Origin: Streptomyces aculeolatus
GTDB taxonomy: Bacteria; Actinomycetota; Actinomycetes; Streptomycetales; Streptomycetaceae
Length of the DNA stretch: 64,000 bases
Assembly (NCBI RefSeq): GCF_020400605.1
Contig: NZ_JAINRD010000027.1
Span: forward strand, 62,001-126,000
Reading direction: 5' to 3'
The notes beneath the pieces are model-generated. The model made no database searches, was not told the DNA's origin, and was given only the letters and a program-made list of their open reading frames with translations. Both the position numbers and the translations under genes were made by a program. Of this stretch, positions 24,829 through 34,356 are shown one piece after another; position 1 is the first letter of the stretch; each line of letters begins with the position of its first letter.

Positions 24829-25110
24829 CTATCGGGGCAGAGCGGACGTACCGCCCGCGGGCGGGTCCGCCCTGCCCACCGCCGACTCCGACTCCAGCCG
24901 GGCCCTGGCCCGGCGGCGGTCCTCCAGGACGGCGTCCCAGGCGTTACGCCGTGCGGTGCGCTGCTCGCCGCGCAGCAGCACTCCCTCGATGGTGCGCAGC
25001 ACCCCGGCGACGGTGGGCCGGGGCGGCGGCCAGGACGGTAACGACGACGGTGACGACGGCACGACGGCCCCCCTCGGCGGTCGAGAAATCAAAGCGGTCA
25101 GAACAGTCAC
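24829..25110 (-). CDS. Small conserved-position hypothetical protein
   Basis: This is a 93-residue frame from GTG 25110. The core VLRTIEGVLLRGEQRTARRNAWDAVLEDRRRARAR is helical, basic and plausible as protein, flanked by Pro/Ser-rich ends. No strong ribosome site is seen. Streptomyces have a small gene at this place between lipA and the DUF4191 gene, which supports it. Function unknown. Confidence 0.5.
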   Translation of the reverse strand: MTVLTALISRPPRGAVVPSSPSSLPSWPPPRPTVAGVLRTIEGVLLRGEQRTARRNAWDAVLEDRRRARARLESESAVGRADPPAGGTSALPR

Positions 25111-25283
25111 AGCGGTACAGAATTGCGCAGAGCGGTTGAAATTCTCTCGGGCTCCATGCTCACACCCCGGTGTTACCAGCGCGTGGCCCGGCGGTCAAAG
25201 CGGGGTGAAGACCGCCGGGGCGACGGTGCCGGGCGTACGGCGGCGGGCGTACGCGGCGGGCCGCGGCCCGCCGCGCGGCCGGC

Positions 25284-26222
25284 TCACGCCGCGGGCTGCG
25301 CGCGCTTCTCCATGGCCTGCTTGTACAGCCGGCCCGCCCGGTACGAGGACCGCACCAGCGGCCCGGACATGACGCCCGCGTAGCCGATCTCCTCGGCCTC
25401 CTGCTGCAGCTCCACGAACTCGTGCGGCTTCACCCACCGCTCCACCGGGTGGTGCCGCGGCGACGGCCGCAGGTACTGCGTGATGGTGATCAGCTCGCAG
25501 CCCGCCCCGTGCAGGTCCCGCAGCGCCTGGCTGACCTCCTCGCGCTCCTCACCGAGGCCCAGGATGAGGTTGGACTTCGTCACCAGCCCGGCCTCGCGCG
25601 CCCGCGTCAGGACCTCCAGCGACCGCTCGTAGCGGAAGCCGGGGCGGATGCGCTTGAAGATCCGAGGGACGGTCTCGACGTTGTGCGCGAGTACCTCGGG
25701 GCGGGCGGAGAAGACCTCCGCGAGCTGCTCCGGCTCGGCGTTGAAGTCGGGGATCAGCAGCTCGACGCCGGTGCCCGGGGTGGTGGCGTGGATCTGGCGC
25801 ACGGTCTCCGCGTACAGCCAGGCGCCGCCGTCCTCCAGGTCGTCGCGGGCGACGCCGGTGATCGTGGCATAGCGCAGTTCCATGCGCTGGACGGACTCGG
25901 CGACCCGGCGCGGCTCGTCGCGGTCCAGCTCGGCCGGGCGGCCGGTGTCGATCTGGCAGAAGTCGCACCGCCGGGTGCACTGCTCGCCGCCGATGAGGAA
26001 GGTCGCCTCGCGGTCCTCCCAGCACTCGAAGATGTTGGGACAGCCGGCTTCCTGGCAGACCGTGTGCAGGCCCTCGTCCTTGACCAGCTTCTGCAGTGCG
26101 TTGTACTCGGGCCCCATCTTGGCGCGGGTCTTGATCCACTCGGGCTTGCGCTCGATGGGGGTCTGGCTGTTGCGGACTTCCAGGCGGAGCAGTTTGCGAC
26201 CGTCGGGTGCGACAGCGGACAC
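25284..26222 (-). CDS. lipA: Lipoyl synthase
   Basis: I choose the GTG at 26222, with AGGAGC upstream, giving 312 residues. The auxiliary cluster cysteines appear in CQEAGCPNIFEC and the radical-SAM cluster in CTRRCDFC; the conserved serine near the C-terminus is in GPLVRSSYRAG. LipA inserts two sulfurs into protein-bound octanoate. It follows lipB on the same strand, and its product is needed by the E2 protein encoded at 49608-51440. Confidence 0.97.
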   Translation of the reverse strand: MSAVAPDGRKLLRLEVRNSQTPIERKPEWIKTRAKMGPEYNALQKLVKDEGLHTVCQEAGCPNIFECWEDREATFLIGGEQCTRRCDFCQIDTGRPAELDRDEPRRVAESVQRMELRYATITGVARDDLEDGGAWLYAETVRQIHATTPGTGVELLIPDFNAEPEQLAEVFSARPEVLAHNVETVPRIFKRIRPGFRYERSLEVLTRAREAGLVTKSNLILGLGEEREEVSQALRDLHGAGCELITITQYLRPSPRHHPVERWVKPHEFVELQQEAEEIGYAGVMSGPLVRSSYRAGRLYKQAMEKRAQPAA

Positions 26223-26283
26223 GTCCGGGCTCCTAGCTTTCGATTCCTCGGCGTTCTCCAGCGTACGCCTCTGAATTAGGGAG

Positions 26284-27066
26284 TCAGACCGCGCGGGGGA
26301 GCGGCTCGACCGTCTCCAGGATCTCGCGCAGATGCTTCTCCACGACAGGGAGAACCTCCGACACCGGTACGTCTCTTCCCAGCTCGCCGGAGAGCGAGGC
26401 CACACCCGCGTCGCGGATGCCGCACGGCACGATCCGGTCGAACCAGGTGTTGTCCGGATTGCAGTTCAGCGAGAAGCCGTGCATCGTCACGCCCTTGGCG
26501 ACGCGGATGCCGATCGCGGCCAGCTTGCGGTCCTCGCGGCGCTGGCCGGCGTTGGACGGCGCGTACTCCGGACCGGCGAGGCGCGGGTCGTACTCCTCGT
26601 CCGACAGCCGCGGGTCGAAGTCCAGCGCCAGCCCGCCCAGCTCGGCGCGCTGCTCCACGGGGTCGCCCAGCACCCAGACGCCGCTGCGGCCCTCGATCCG
26701 GGTGGTCTCCAGACCGAAGTCGGCGCAGGCGCGGATCAGGGCCTCCTCCAGCCGGCGCACGTGGGCGACGACGTCCACGGGACGCGGCAGCTTCAGGATC
26801 GGATAGCCGACGAGCTGGCCCGGGCCGTGCCAGGTGATCTTCCCGCCGCGGTCCACGTCCACCACGGGGGTGCCGTCGAGCGGGCGCTCGTCCTCTGCCG
26901 TGCGGCGGCCCGCGGTGTAGACCGGGGGATGCTCCAGCAGCAGACAGGTGTCGGGAATCTCCTCGGCGAAGCGGGCGGCGTGCACGCGCCGTTGCTCCTG
27001 CCAAGCCTCCAGGTACTCCACGGCGTTCTCGCCGAACCCCAGGTGAACGAAGCGCAGCTCGCCCAC
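26284..27066 (-). CDS. lipB: Octanoyl-[ACP]:protein N-octanoyltransferase
   Basis: The GTG at 27066 has GGAGGG upstream and gives 260 residues. Signature motifs are KITWHGPGQLVGYP, the Lys in AAIGIRVAKGVTMHG, and the catalytic Cys in IVPCGI. LipB moves octanoate from acyl carrier protein to lipoyl domains, the step before LipA. A longer upstream frame exists, but it lacks family similarity. It lies 61 bp before lipA. Confidence 0.96.
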   Translation of the reverse strand: MGELRFVHLGFGENAVEYLEAWQEQRRVHAARFAEEIPDTCLLLEHPPVYTAGRRTAEDERPLDGTPVVDVDRGGKITWHGPGQLVGYPILKLPRPVDVVAHVRRLEEALIRACADFGLETTRIEGRSGVWVLGDPVEQRAELGGLALDFDPRLSDEEYDPRLAGPEYAPSNAGQRREDRKLAAIGIRVAKGVTMHGFSLNCNPDNTWFDRIVPCGIRDAGVASLSGELGRDVPVSEVLPVVEKHLREILETVEPLPRAV

Positions 27067-27303
27067 GGTGCCCTCCTCGCGCTGTTCGCGCAGTTCGCGC
27101 CGGGCGGCGTGTGTACCTCCGCCCGGCATATGCGGCTGGCGGTATTCCAGCCGACCCTCTGCCACTGTACGGCGGTATACGTTCCCGCCCTGCACCCAGG
27201 TCTCCTCACACGATCGAATGAAGCTGGGACGAAAGCGGCGAGTGAGGCTTGTTTCGCCGCTACATTCGCGCCGTTCCCGGAGGCCAGGCAGGAGACCCCA
27301 CAG

Positions 27304-28947
27304 GTGACGACGGAACGACCTTCACAGCGACCTCCCAACCGCCAGCTCGCGGCCCTCATCTCCGAGGCCGGGTTCTCCAACGCGGGGCTCGCCCGCAGAG
27401 TCGATCAGCTAGGGCTCGAACACGGCCTCGACCTGCGGTACGACAAGACGTCGGTGACACGGTGGCTACGCGGTCAGCAGCCGCGTGGCACGACACCGGC
27501 CCTGATCGCCGAGGTGTTCACCCGGCGCCTCGGCCGCCGGCTGACCGCGCAGGACCTCGGGCTCGACGCGTGCGCACCGGTGTACGCCGGACTCGAGTTC
27601 GCATCGACGCCGACCGAGGCGATCGACATCGTGAGCGGGCTGTGGCGCAAGGACACCGGCAGTCAGGCGGAGCTGCGGAAGATCGCGTTCACTCCTGCGG
27701 GTCTGGTTGTGCCGAGTCGGGATTGGCTGATCGGCAGACCGGACGAGAAGGTGGCGCGCGAGCTGCAGCAGCAGCGCGGGGCGCCGCCCGGTTCACCGCC
27801 GGGGGCGGTGCGGGTGCCGGCGCAGGGCCGGGGGCCGGGGGTGGGCTACGGCGGCGGTGTCGCCGTCGGCGCGGGCGCCGGGCCGGGCGCGGGTGCAGGC
27901 GCCGGTGCGGGCTCGGGTGCCGGTGCCCTGGGGGCCGTACCGGGGCCGGCGAGCGGCGCGGGGGCCGGTGCCGGCGGTGTCGCCGGCGGGCGCGGTGACG
28001 CGGGACCCGGGTGGGGCGGGCCGGGTGCGCGGGCGCCGGGGCAGCGGGTCACGCAGGGCGACATCGGGGCGATGCGGTCGGTCGCCGAGATGTTCCGGGC
28101 CCTGGACAACGCGTACGGCGGCGGGCATGCCCGGCAGGCCCTCGTGCGGTACCTGGAGCACGAGGTCGAGCCGATGCTGCGCGGCACGTACAACGAGGCG
28201 ACGGGCCGCCGGCTGTTCTCCGCCGCCGCGGACCTGACGCGGCTGGCGGGCTGGACGTCGTACGACATCGCGGCCCACGGGCTCGCCCAGCGGTACTTCG
28301 TCCAGGCGCTGCGGCTGGCGCAGGCGTCGGGCGACCGCGCGTACGGCAGCTACGTGCTCGTCACGATGAGCCGCCAGGCGGTCTACCTGGGGCACGGCCG
28401 GGAGGCGGTGCAGCTGACCCGGGTCGCGCAGCAGGGCGTCGGCGGCGGTGCGCCGCCGGTGGTGCAGGCGCTGCTGCACGCCGCGGAGGCGCGCGGGCAC
28501 GGGCTGCTGGGCGAGGTGCGGGCCTGTACGACGTCGCTGGCGCGGGCGGAGCGGGCGCTGGAGTCGGCACGGCCGGGGGAGGAGGCGCCGCACTGGGCGC
28601 GCTTCTTCGACGAGGCCCAGCTCGCGGACGAGTTCGGGCACTGCCACCGCGACCTCCAGCAGTACCGGGCGGCGGCGCAGCACGCGGAGCGCTCGCTGCA
28701 ACTCCGCGCGGCGGGCTTCGCGCGCAGCCGGGTCTTCTGCCGGCTGGTGCTGGCCGCGGCGCGGCTGGGGCTGGGCGAGGTGGAGCAGGCGTGCGTGCTG
28801 GGCGCGGAGGCGGCGCAGCAGGCGGCGGAGATGCGCTCGGCCCGGGCGGCGGAGTACGTCCGCGACTTCGAACGCCGCCTGGAGCCGTACCGCGACGCAC
28901 CTCCGGTGCGGGCGTACCGGGAACGGGTCGCGGCGCTGGCGGTGTGA
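27304..28947 (+). CDS. TPR-containing regulatory protein with a disordered linker
   Basis: This 547-residue protein starts at GTG 27304. The N-terminal 150 residues (ALISEAGFSNAGLARRVDQLG, SVTRWLRGQQPRG) look like a helix-turn-helix region of the Streptomyces NsdA/BldD-neighbour type. Residues about 160-250 are a Gly/Ala/Pro linker, and the C-terminal 290 residues form TPR-like helical repeats (for example LVRYLEHEVEPML and ARFFDEAQLADEFGHCHRDLQQYRAA). Such proteins regulate development or antibiotic synthesis in Streptomyces. It is divergent from lipB, and a hairpin terminator follows. Confidence 0.82.
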   Translation: MTTERPSQRPPNRQLAALISEAGFSNAGLARRVDQLGLEHGLDLRYDKTSVTRWLRGQQPRGTTPALIAEVFTRRLGRRLTAQDLGLDACAPVYAGLEFASTPTEAIDIVSGLWRKDTGSQAELRKIAFTPAGLVVPSRDWLIGRPDEKVARELQQQRGAPPGSPPGAVRVPAQGRGPGVGYGGGVAVGAGAGPGAGAGAGAGSGAGALGAVPGPASGAGAGAGGVAGGRGDAGPGWGGPGARAPGQRVTQGDIGAMRSVAEMFRALDNAYGGGHARQALVRYLEHEVEPMLRGTYNEATGRRLFSAAADLTRLAGWTSYDIAAHGLAQRYFVQALRLAQASGDRAYGSYVLVTMSRQAVYLGHGREAVQLTRVAQQGVGGGAPPVVQALLHAAEARGHGLLGEVRACTTSLARAERALESARPGEEAPHWARFFDEAQLADEFGHCHRDLQQYRAAAQHAERSLQLRAAGFARSRVFCRLVLAAARLGLGEVEQACVLGAEAAQQAAEMRSARAAEYVRDFERRLEPYRDAPPVRAYRERVAALAV

Positions 28948-29006
28948 CCCGCGGGGAGGCCGGCCGCACGGGCCGGCGGGAGGCGTAGCGGGGCGCTCGC
29001 AGCGAA

Positions 29007-29036
29007 GAGCAGTGCTCTCACTCGAGAGCACTGCTC
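29007..29036. terminator. Hairpin terminator between convergent genes
   Basis: Arms 29007-29019 (GAGCAGTGCTCTC) and 29024-29036 pair perfectly over 13 bp with the loop ACTC. It lies 60 bp past the TPR regulator stop and 17 bp before the propeller gene stop, so it can serve both. Confidence 0.85.
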
Positions 29037-29052
29037 GCGGACAGCCCGGTGT

Positions 29053-29940
29053 TCAGCGTGCGGCATGCTGCTCGAGCCGCGCGACCCCTCCCGTTTCAAG
29101 GGCCGCCCACAGAGCGCCGTCGGGACCCAGGGCGATGCCGTGCGGCTCGGACGACGGTGACGGCAGGCTGTACTCGGCGATCTTGCCGCTACCGGTGATG
29201 TGGCCGATGCTGTTGGCTCCCCATTCGGTGAACCAGCAGTCACCGGTGGCGGCCGCGACGATGGCGTGGGGTTTGGCCGCGCGGTCAGGGAGCGGGAACT
29301 CCTCGACCGCGCCGTCCACCGAGATCCTGCCGATCCGGCCCGCCGCGATCTCGACGAACCACAGGGCGGCGCCGTCGCTGGTGATGCCCACGGGTGCGGC
29401 GCCCGGGGTGGGGAGCGGGTGGACAACGGTGTCTCCGTGGACAGTGATGCGGCCGATCGCGTTCGCCTGGTTGAGGGTGAACCACAGGGCACCGTCAGGG
29501 CCCGCGGTGATCGCCGAGGGATAGGCGTCCGTACAGGGAAGGGCGAACTCGGTGATCTCTCCCGTGCTGGTGATGCGGCCGATCCGGTCGGTGTTCATCT
29601 CCGTGAACCACATCGCATCGTCCGGCCCGGCGGTGATTCCGAAGGGCCCGCTGTCGGGCGTGGGCACGGGAAAGGACTCCGTTTCACCGTCGGTGGTGAT
29701 GCGGCCGATCCGGTGGTCCCGGTACCGGGTGAACCACAGTGCTCCGTCGGGCCCGGGGGTGATGACCGTGGGGCCGCACCCGGGCGATTCCAGGGGGAAT
29801 TCGCTGAGTTCGCCGTCGAGGGTGAGGCGCGCGATGCGGCCGCTGTGCGCGAAGGTGAGCCACAGGGCGCCGTCAGGTCCGGCCGCGATGCCGTACGGCC
29901 CGGCGTCCTTGTCTGCCACGGACATCTCGCTTACGGCCAC
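29053..29940 (-). CDS. Virginiamycin B lyase-like beta-propeller
   Basis: The GTG at 29940 follows AAGGAG and gives 295 residues made of seven similar blades (pattern GPDGALWFT...IGRIT). The C-terminal blades contain DCWFTEWGANSIGHI, where Vgb places its catalytic Glu and His residues. Vgb linearises streptogramin B antibiotics by elimination without hydrolysis. Many Streptomyces carry homologues of unproven activity, so resistance is possible but not shown. It ends a two-gene leftward unit with the hydrolase upstream. Confidence 0.85.
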   Translation of the reverse strand: MAVSEMSVADKDAGPYGIAAGPDGALWLTFAHSGRIARLTLDGELSEFPLESPGCGPTVITPGPDGALWFTRYRDHRIGRITTDGETESFPVPTPDSGPFGITAGPDDAMWFTEMNTDRIGRITSTGEITEFALPCTDAYPSAITAGPDGALWFTLNQANAIGRITVHGDTVVHPLPTPGAAPVGITSDGAALWFVEIAAGRIGRISVDGAVEEFPLPDRAAKPHAIVAAATGDCWFTEWGANSIGHITGSGKIAEYSLPSPSSEPHGIALGPDGALWAALETGGVARLEQHAAR

Positions 29941-29963
29941 AGCAACTCCTTGGAGGGCGGGGA

Positions 29964-30908
29964 TCAATCGAGGTTCCCGACCGATGCCGCAGTCCGGTCT
30001 CGCGCCAGGTCGAGAATGATCGCGGCGAGGTCGGCAGGCCGGGTCATGGGGATGTTGTGGTTCGAGCTGATGTCGGTCAGCCGGCGGCCGGGGGCGGCAT
30101 CGACGACGGTACGCACTTCGTCGCGCCGCGAGGCGTAGAAACCATGCTCGGCCAGCACGATCGTCATCGGACAGGTGAGGCGGTCGTACACCTCGATGCT
30201 CGGGAAGACCTCCGCGTCGGGCTCCACGGCGGTGACGGTCAGGATCTCCTCGATGGCCGGTCGCCGTATCCACCGGTGGCCGCAGCGCAGGAAGGAGCGC
30301 CGCGTGACCTCCTCGACGAGTTCGTGCCGTGCTCCGGCGTTGAGCCAGTCCCCTCCGGCCTCCCGTGCGCACTCCTCGGCATAGGCATGCATCTGGTCGT
30401 CGTTCGCTTCCCAGCCGTAGCGGAACATCGTCCGCAAACGGTCCGCCGCCTCGGTGGTCCGCACAGCGGCGTGCTCGGCGAGTGACGCGTTACGGTCATC
30501 GAGCACCATGCCGTCCACGATGCAGAGGGCGGCCGGTTCCACGAGGCCACTGGCAGTGGCCGCCGTCACCGCGTACCCGCCGGTGGAATGGCCCACCAGC
30601 ACGGGGCGGTCCCAGCCCAGCGCGGTGACGACGCCACCGATGTCCCGCCAGTACTGCTCGGGGCCGGTGGAGTCGAGCCTGGTCTGCCCGTGGCCACGCA
30701 GGTCGATGGCGATCGGATGACACTCGCCCACCAGACGGGACGCCACATCCGCCCAGGCTGCGGCGTTGTGTCCGCTGCCGTGGACCAGCAGCACCCCCTC
30801 ACCGCGGCCGCCGAAGTCCACACCCGACAGGACCCCGCCCGCGACGGGGAGTTCGATCTCCGTTCCGATCACCACCGCACCCTGACGACCGGAAGCCCAC
30901 AGGCGCAA
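29964..30908 (-). CDS. Alpha/beta hydrolase
   Basis: This 314-residue protein has the nucleophile elbow VGHSTGGY, an oxyanion LVHGSGHN near residue 43 and a late His in SSNHNIPMT. Start sites downstream of the first ATG are possible, since the first 12 residues are poorly conserved in character. It lies 23 bp upstream of the Vgb-like gene on the same strand. The substrate is unknown; the family includes esterases and C-C hydrolases. Confidence 0.82.
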   Translation of the reverse strand: MRLWASGRQGAVVIGTEIELPVAGGVLSGVDFGGRGEGVLLVHGSGHNAAAWADVASRLVGECHPIAIDLRGHGQTRLDSTGPEQYWRDIGGVVTALGWDRPVLVGHSTGGYAVTAATASGLVEPAALCIVDGMVLDDRNASLAEHAAVRTTEAADRLRTMFRYGWEANDDQMHAYAEECAREAGGDWLNAGARHELVEEVTRRSFLRCGHRWIRRPAIEEILTVTAVEPDAEVFPSIEVYDRLTCPMTIVLAEHGFYASRRDEVRTVVDAAPGRRLTDISSNHNIPMTRPADLAAIILDLARDRTAASVGNLD

Positions 30909-30987
30909 CCGCTTTTCCCGCAGGAGGTCGGCGCGGGCATCGGCACGCCTGTCGGGGGGCTGGTCTCGGGGTGGAGAACCGTTCCTG

Positions 30988-32442
30988 CTAGGCGACTGCC
31001 GGGATCGCGGTCGTGCCTGTGGCCGGGGACAGGCCGAAGTCGCGGAGCAGAGCCCGGGCCGCGCGGCGGCCGGAGTACAGGGCGCCCTGCGGCGTGCTCG
31101 TGTCGCGGTGGTCGCCGCAGACGTACAGGCCGCACAGCACCCGTACCGGGCGGCGCAGGTCGTGCGGTGCCGGCATCGCCGGTATCGCCTCCGGGTCGTG
31201 GTGCGCGCCCACCAGCTCCCAGTCGAACGCCGACGTCCCGTACAGCTCGCTCAGCTGCCGCCGCGCCGACTTGTCCAGCACCCGCGCCGGCCGTACCGCG
31301 GCCTCGCCCAGCACCGCCGAGCTGACCAGCGCCCGCCCCCGCGGCGCCCGCGACGTGTCCGCGCCGCTGACCACCGCCGTGTGCGACACCGGGCCCGCCG
31401 CCCCCTCCGCGTCCAGCAGCAGCGCCGCCTGCCGCGACCCGCCGGCCCGCGCCGCCCCGTTGCGGGCCGGCGCGCCCTCCCAGGCCGCCCCCTCCCGCGT
31501 ACCCGGACCCGCCTCATCCCCCGGGCCCGTCGCGCCCCCGCCGCGCGCCGCCCCGCCCGGCAGCGACTCCGCCGGGGCGCTGTGGTGCAGCACCGTCACC
31601 GGGTGGAACCCCGGCAGCCGCAGCCCCGGCAGCAGCCCCGCCGCCGCCCGCGCGCCCGTGGCCACCAGCACCGACCGGCACCGCAGCACCCCGTGGCCCG
31701 CCGTCCGCACCGCGGTCGTCGACACCGACACCGCCCGCACCCCCGTCCGCACCGTGCCGCGCGGCAGTCCCGCCGCCAGCCGCCGCGGCACCGTCGCCGC
31801 CCCGCCCGCCGGCAGGCACAGCCGCCCCCGCGCGAACGACCGCAGCGCCAGGTCCGCGGACCGGCTCGACGTGGTCAGCGCCGGGTCGTTGAGCAGCGCC
31901 ACCAGCAGCGGCCGCAGGAGCCCCGCCGCGATCCGCGGCGGCAGCCCGCGCGCCGCCAGCGCGTCCGCGGCCCGGCGCTCCGGCCGGGCCAGCAGCCGCG
32001 CGGTGGGTACGGCCGCCAGCCGGGCCAGCGCCGCGGAGAGCCACGCCTGGTCGATGACGGCCCCCCGGGGCGCACGCGCGGCGCTGGCGAACGCGCTCGC
32101 CGTCGTGAACGCGCCCCCCGTGCCCCTCGATCCGCCGATTCGCTGCCGCCGCCCGCCCGCGCAGACGACCACGTCCCCGTCGAGCGGGCACAGCGGCACC
32201 CCCGCGAGCCCCGGCAGCCGACGCAGTTCCGGATACGAGGTGTTGAGCAGCTGCAGCGAGTGGTCCAGCCGGAAGCCGTCGACGTGGTCGGTGGTCATCC
32301 GCCCGCCGACCTGCTCGTCCGCCTCCAGCACGGTCACGTCGAGGCCCGCTCCGACCAGGTGCTGGGCCGCGGAGAGACCGGCGAGTCCTGCGCCTACGAC
32401 GACGACGTCGACGGGGTCCGTGCTTCCTGCGGCATGGGGCAC
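30988..32442 (-). CDS. FAD-dependent amine-oxidase/protoporphyrinogen-oxidase-like flavoprotein
   Basis: The GTG at 32442 follows GGGAGG and gives 484 residues. An N-terminal dinucleotide fold (VVVGAGLAGLSAAQHLVGAG, then VLEADEQVGGRM) and a C-terminal FAD contact (GLYVCGDHRDTSTPQGAL) are clear. A Gly/Ala-rich, low-complexity insert lies about residues 270-340. The family covers amine oxidases, phytoene desaturases and protoporphyrinogen oxidase; the substrate here is unknown. It is preceded by a 385-bp region with a palindrome at 32507-32522. Confidence 0.83.
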   Translation of the reverse strand: MPHAAGSTDPVDVVVVGAGLAGLSAAQHLVGAGLDVTVLEADEQVGGRMTTDHVDGFRLDHSLQLLNTSYPELRRLPGLAGVPLCPLDGDVVVCAGGRRQRIGGSRGTGGAFTTASAFASAARAPRGAVIDQAWLSAALARLAAVPTARLLARPERRAADALAARGLPPRIAAGLLRPLLVALLNDPALTTSSRSADLALRSFARGRLCLPAGGAATVPRRLAAGLPRGTVRTGVRAVSVSTTAVRTAGHGVLRCRSVLVATGARAAAGLLPGLRLPGFHPVTVLHHSAPAESLPGGAARGGGATGPGDEAGPGTREGAAWEGAPARNGAARAGGSRQAALLLDAEGAAGPVSHTAVVSGADTSRAPRGRALVSSAVLGEAAVRPARVLDKSARRQLSELYGTSAFDWELVGAHHDPEAIPAMPAPHDLRRPVRVLCGLYVCGDHRDTSTPQGALYSGRRAARALLRDFGLSPATGTTAIPAVA

Positions 32443-32827
32443 GGGTGCCTCCCGGGGTTGTGCGTCCGCGGCCGAGCGCTCTCGAACGCCACTGGACGCC
32501 TGTTTGATGCCCAACTGGGCATGGCCGTATCCGCGTTCCGGCGTGAACGCGTTCCGATGACGATAGGTCGGATGGTGACGCCGGCCAGGTGCGCACCACA
32601 AGGGCACGGACGCACACCCGGCGCAACCAGCCGCGACACCGCCCCTGCCGCGGCCCCCGACGAGTCCCGCGGTGCCTCCCGCAGAGCCCCCTGCCGGGCT
32701 CCTGCCCACCTCACAGCCGCGCGCCCGGACCGGCCCCCGATCAGCTCCGGACCGGCCCGGGGTCAGCCCCGGGTCACGTCCCGATCCCTCCCTGTCCGGC
32801 CTCCCGGACCCGTCGAGCCCCCCGCCC
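32443..32827. other. Intergenic region upstream of the flavoprotein gene
   Basis: This 385-bp stretch lies between two leftward genes. It contains one exact palindrome, ATGCCCA-AC-TGGGCAT at 32507-32522, about 65 bp upstream of the flavoprotein start, which could be an operator. No gene is supported here. Confidence 0.45.
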
Positions 32828-33721
32828 TCACCCCCGGAGCGCCGCCCGCAGCGCCTCCTCGATCCCCGGGAACGCGAACGCGAACCCCGAGTCGAGCAGC
32901 TTGCGCGGCACCACCCGCTGGCTGCCGATCACGTCCTCCGCGAACCCGCCCAGCGCCACCCGCAGCGCCGCCGCCGGCACCGGGAACGGCGTCGGTCGGT
33001 GCAGCACCCGTCCCATCGCCGCCGTCACCTCGCGGTTCGTCAGCGGCTCCGGGCCCGTGAGGTTCACCGGCCCGGTCAGCGACTCCGTGTCGACGAGGTG
33101 GCGCAGCGCGGCGATGTGGTCGTGCAGGGAGATGAAGCTCCAGTACTGCCGGCCGTTGCCGAGCCGCCCGCCCAGCCCCGCCCGGAAGATCGGGAACAGC
33201 CGCCCCCACGCCCCGCCCTTGCGGGAGACCACCAGGCCCGTACGCGCGTGGACGGTGCGGATCCCGGCCTCCTCCGCGGCGTTCGTCGCCGCCTCCCACT
33301 CCTGGCACAGGTCGGCGAGGAAGCCCCGCCCCGGCGGTGCGGTCTCGTCGACGCGGCGGTCGCCGGTGTCGCCGTAGTAGCCGATCGCGCTGCCGCAGAC
33401 GAGGACGGACGGCGGCCGGTCGAGGGAGGCGACGGCGTCGGCGACGGCCGCGGTGCCGAGCACCCGGCTGTCGCGCAGCACCCGCTTGTAGCGCTCGGTC
33501 CAGCGCCGGTCGGCGATGCCGGCACCGGCGAGGTGCACGACGGCGTCGCAGCCGTCGAGCCGGGCGGTGTCGACGTACCCCTTCTCCGGGTCCCACCGCA
33601 CTTCGTCCGGCGCGCTCGCCTCCCGCCGCACCAGCCGCAGGACGTCGTGCCGGTCGGTCCGCAGCGAACCGACGAGGGCGGAGCCGATGAGTCCGGAGGA
33701 GCCGGAGACCGCGATGCGCAT
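32828..33721 (-). CDS. SDR39U1-type epimerase (TIGR01777 family)
   Basis: This 297-residue extended SDR begins with GSSGLIGSALVGSL, a dinucleotide motif, and has IGYYGDTGDRRVDE, the family signature around the catalytic Tyr region, and TGPVNLTGPEPLTNREV. The C-terminal domain is DUF1731-like (RVVPRKLLDSGFAFAFPGIEEAL). The physiological reaction is not known; homologues are found next to lipA/lipB in Streptomyces, consistent with the layout here. It is divergent from the GNAT gene. Confidence 0.9.
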   Translation of the reverse strand: MRIAVSGSSGLIGSALVGSLRTDRHDVLRLVRREASAPDEVRWDPEKGYVDTARLDGCDAVVHLAGAGIADRRWTERYKRVLRDSRVLGTAAVADAVASLDRPPSVLVCGSAIGYYGDTGDRRVDETAPPGRGFLADLCQEWEAATNAAEEAGIRTVHARTGLVVSRKGGAWGRLFPIFRAGLGGRLGNGRQYWSFISLHDHIAALRHLVDTESLTGPVNLTGPEPLTNREVTAAMGRVLHRPTPFPVPAAALRVALGGFAEDVIGSQRVVPRKLLDSGFAFAFPGIEEALRAALRG

Positions 33722-33776
33722 GTGCCCATCCTGCCCTCATGTGCCCCGTCCCGGCAGCTCGTGTCACAGTGAGCGC

Positions 33777-34334
33777 ATGACTGACGTGCACGGCGGCGGG
33801 GCGGCCGGCAGCGGTGAGCCGCGCATCCGGCCCGCGAGCGCCGCCGACGGCGACGCGCTCCGCGACCTCGACGCCGTCACCTGGTCGCGGCTGCACGCGG
33901 TGATGCCGCCGCCCGCCCCCGACGCCCCGTTCTTCGACGAGCGCCACCGGCCCGAGGACTACCTCGTCGCCGAGCTGGCAGGACCGGCCCGCGCCGGCCC
34001 CGCCCGCCCCGCTCCCGCCCGCGTCGTGGGCTACATCTGCGTCGTCCGCCCGACGTCGCTGGAGGTCAACGAGCACGTACGGCAGATCCAGGGCCTCGCC
34101 GTCGCCCCCGCGGTCCGCGGCAGCGGCGTGGCGCGGGCGCTGCTGCGCGCGGGCGTGGCGCACGCCCGCGCGCTCGGGGCGCGGCGGCTGACGCTGCGCG
34201 TGCTGGGGCACAACGTGCCGGCGCGGCGGCTGTACGAGTCGGAGGGGTTCGCGGTGGAGGGCGTGCTGCCGGAGGAGTTCCTGCTGGACGGCACGTACGT
34301 GGACGACGTCCTGATGGGGCGCACGCTCCTCTGA
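33777..34334 (+). CDS. GNAT-family N-acetyltransferase
   Basis: This 185-residue protein shows the acetyl-CoA-binding region (QIQGLAVAPAVRGSGVARALLRAGVAHARALG) and the motif B segment LRVLGHNVPARRLYESEGFAVEG. The N-terminal 25 residues are a flexible Gly/Ala tail. The acceptor substrate is unknown. It is divergent from the epimerase gene and convergent with the DUF4240 gene, with a 22-bp gap. Confidence 0.87.
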   Translation: MTDVHGGGAAGSGEPRIRPASAADGDALRDLDAVTWSRLHAVMPPPAPDAPFFDERHRPEDYLVAELAGPARAGPARPAPARVVGYICVVRPTSLEVNEHVRQIQGLAVAPAVRGSGVARALLRAGVAHARALGARRLTLRVLGHNVPARRLYESEGFAVEGVLPEEFLLDGTYVDDVLMGRTLL

Positions 34335-34356
34335 CGCACGCGCCCCCCCCGCGCCC

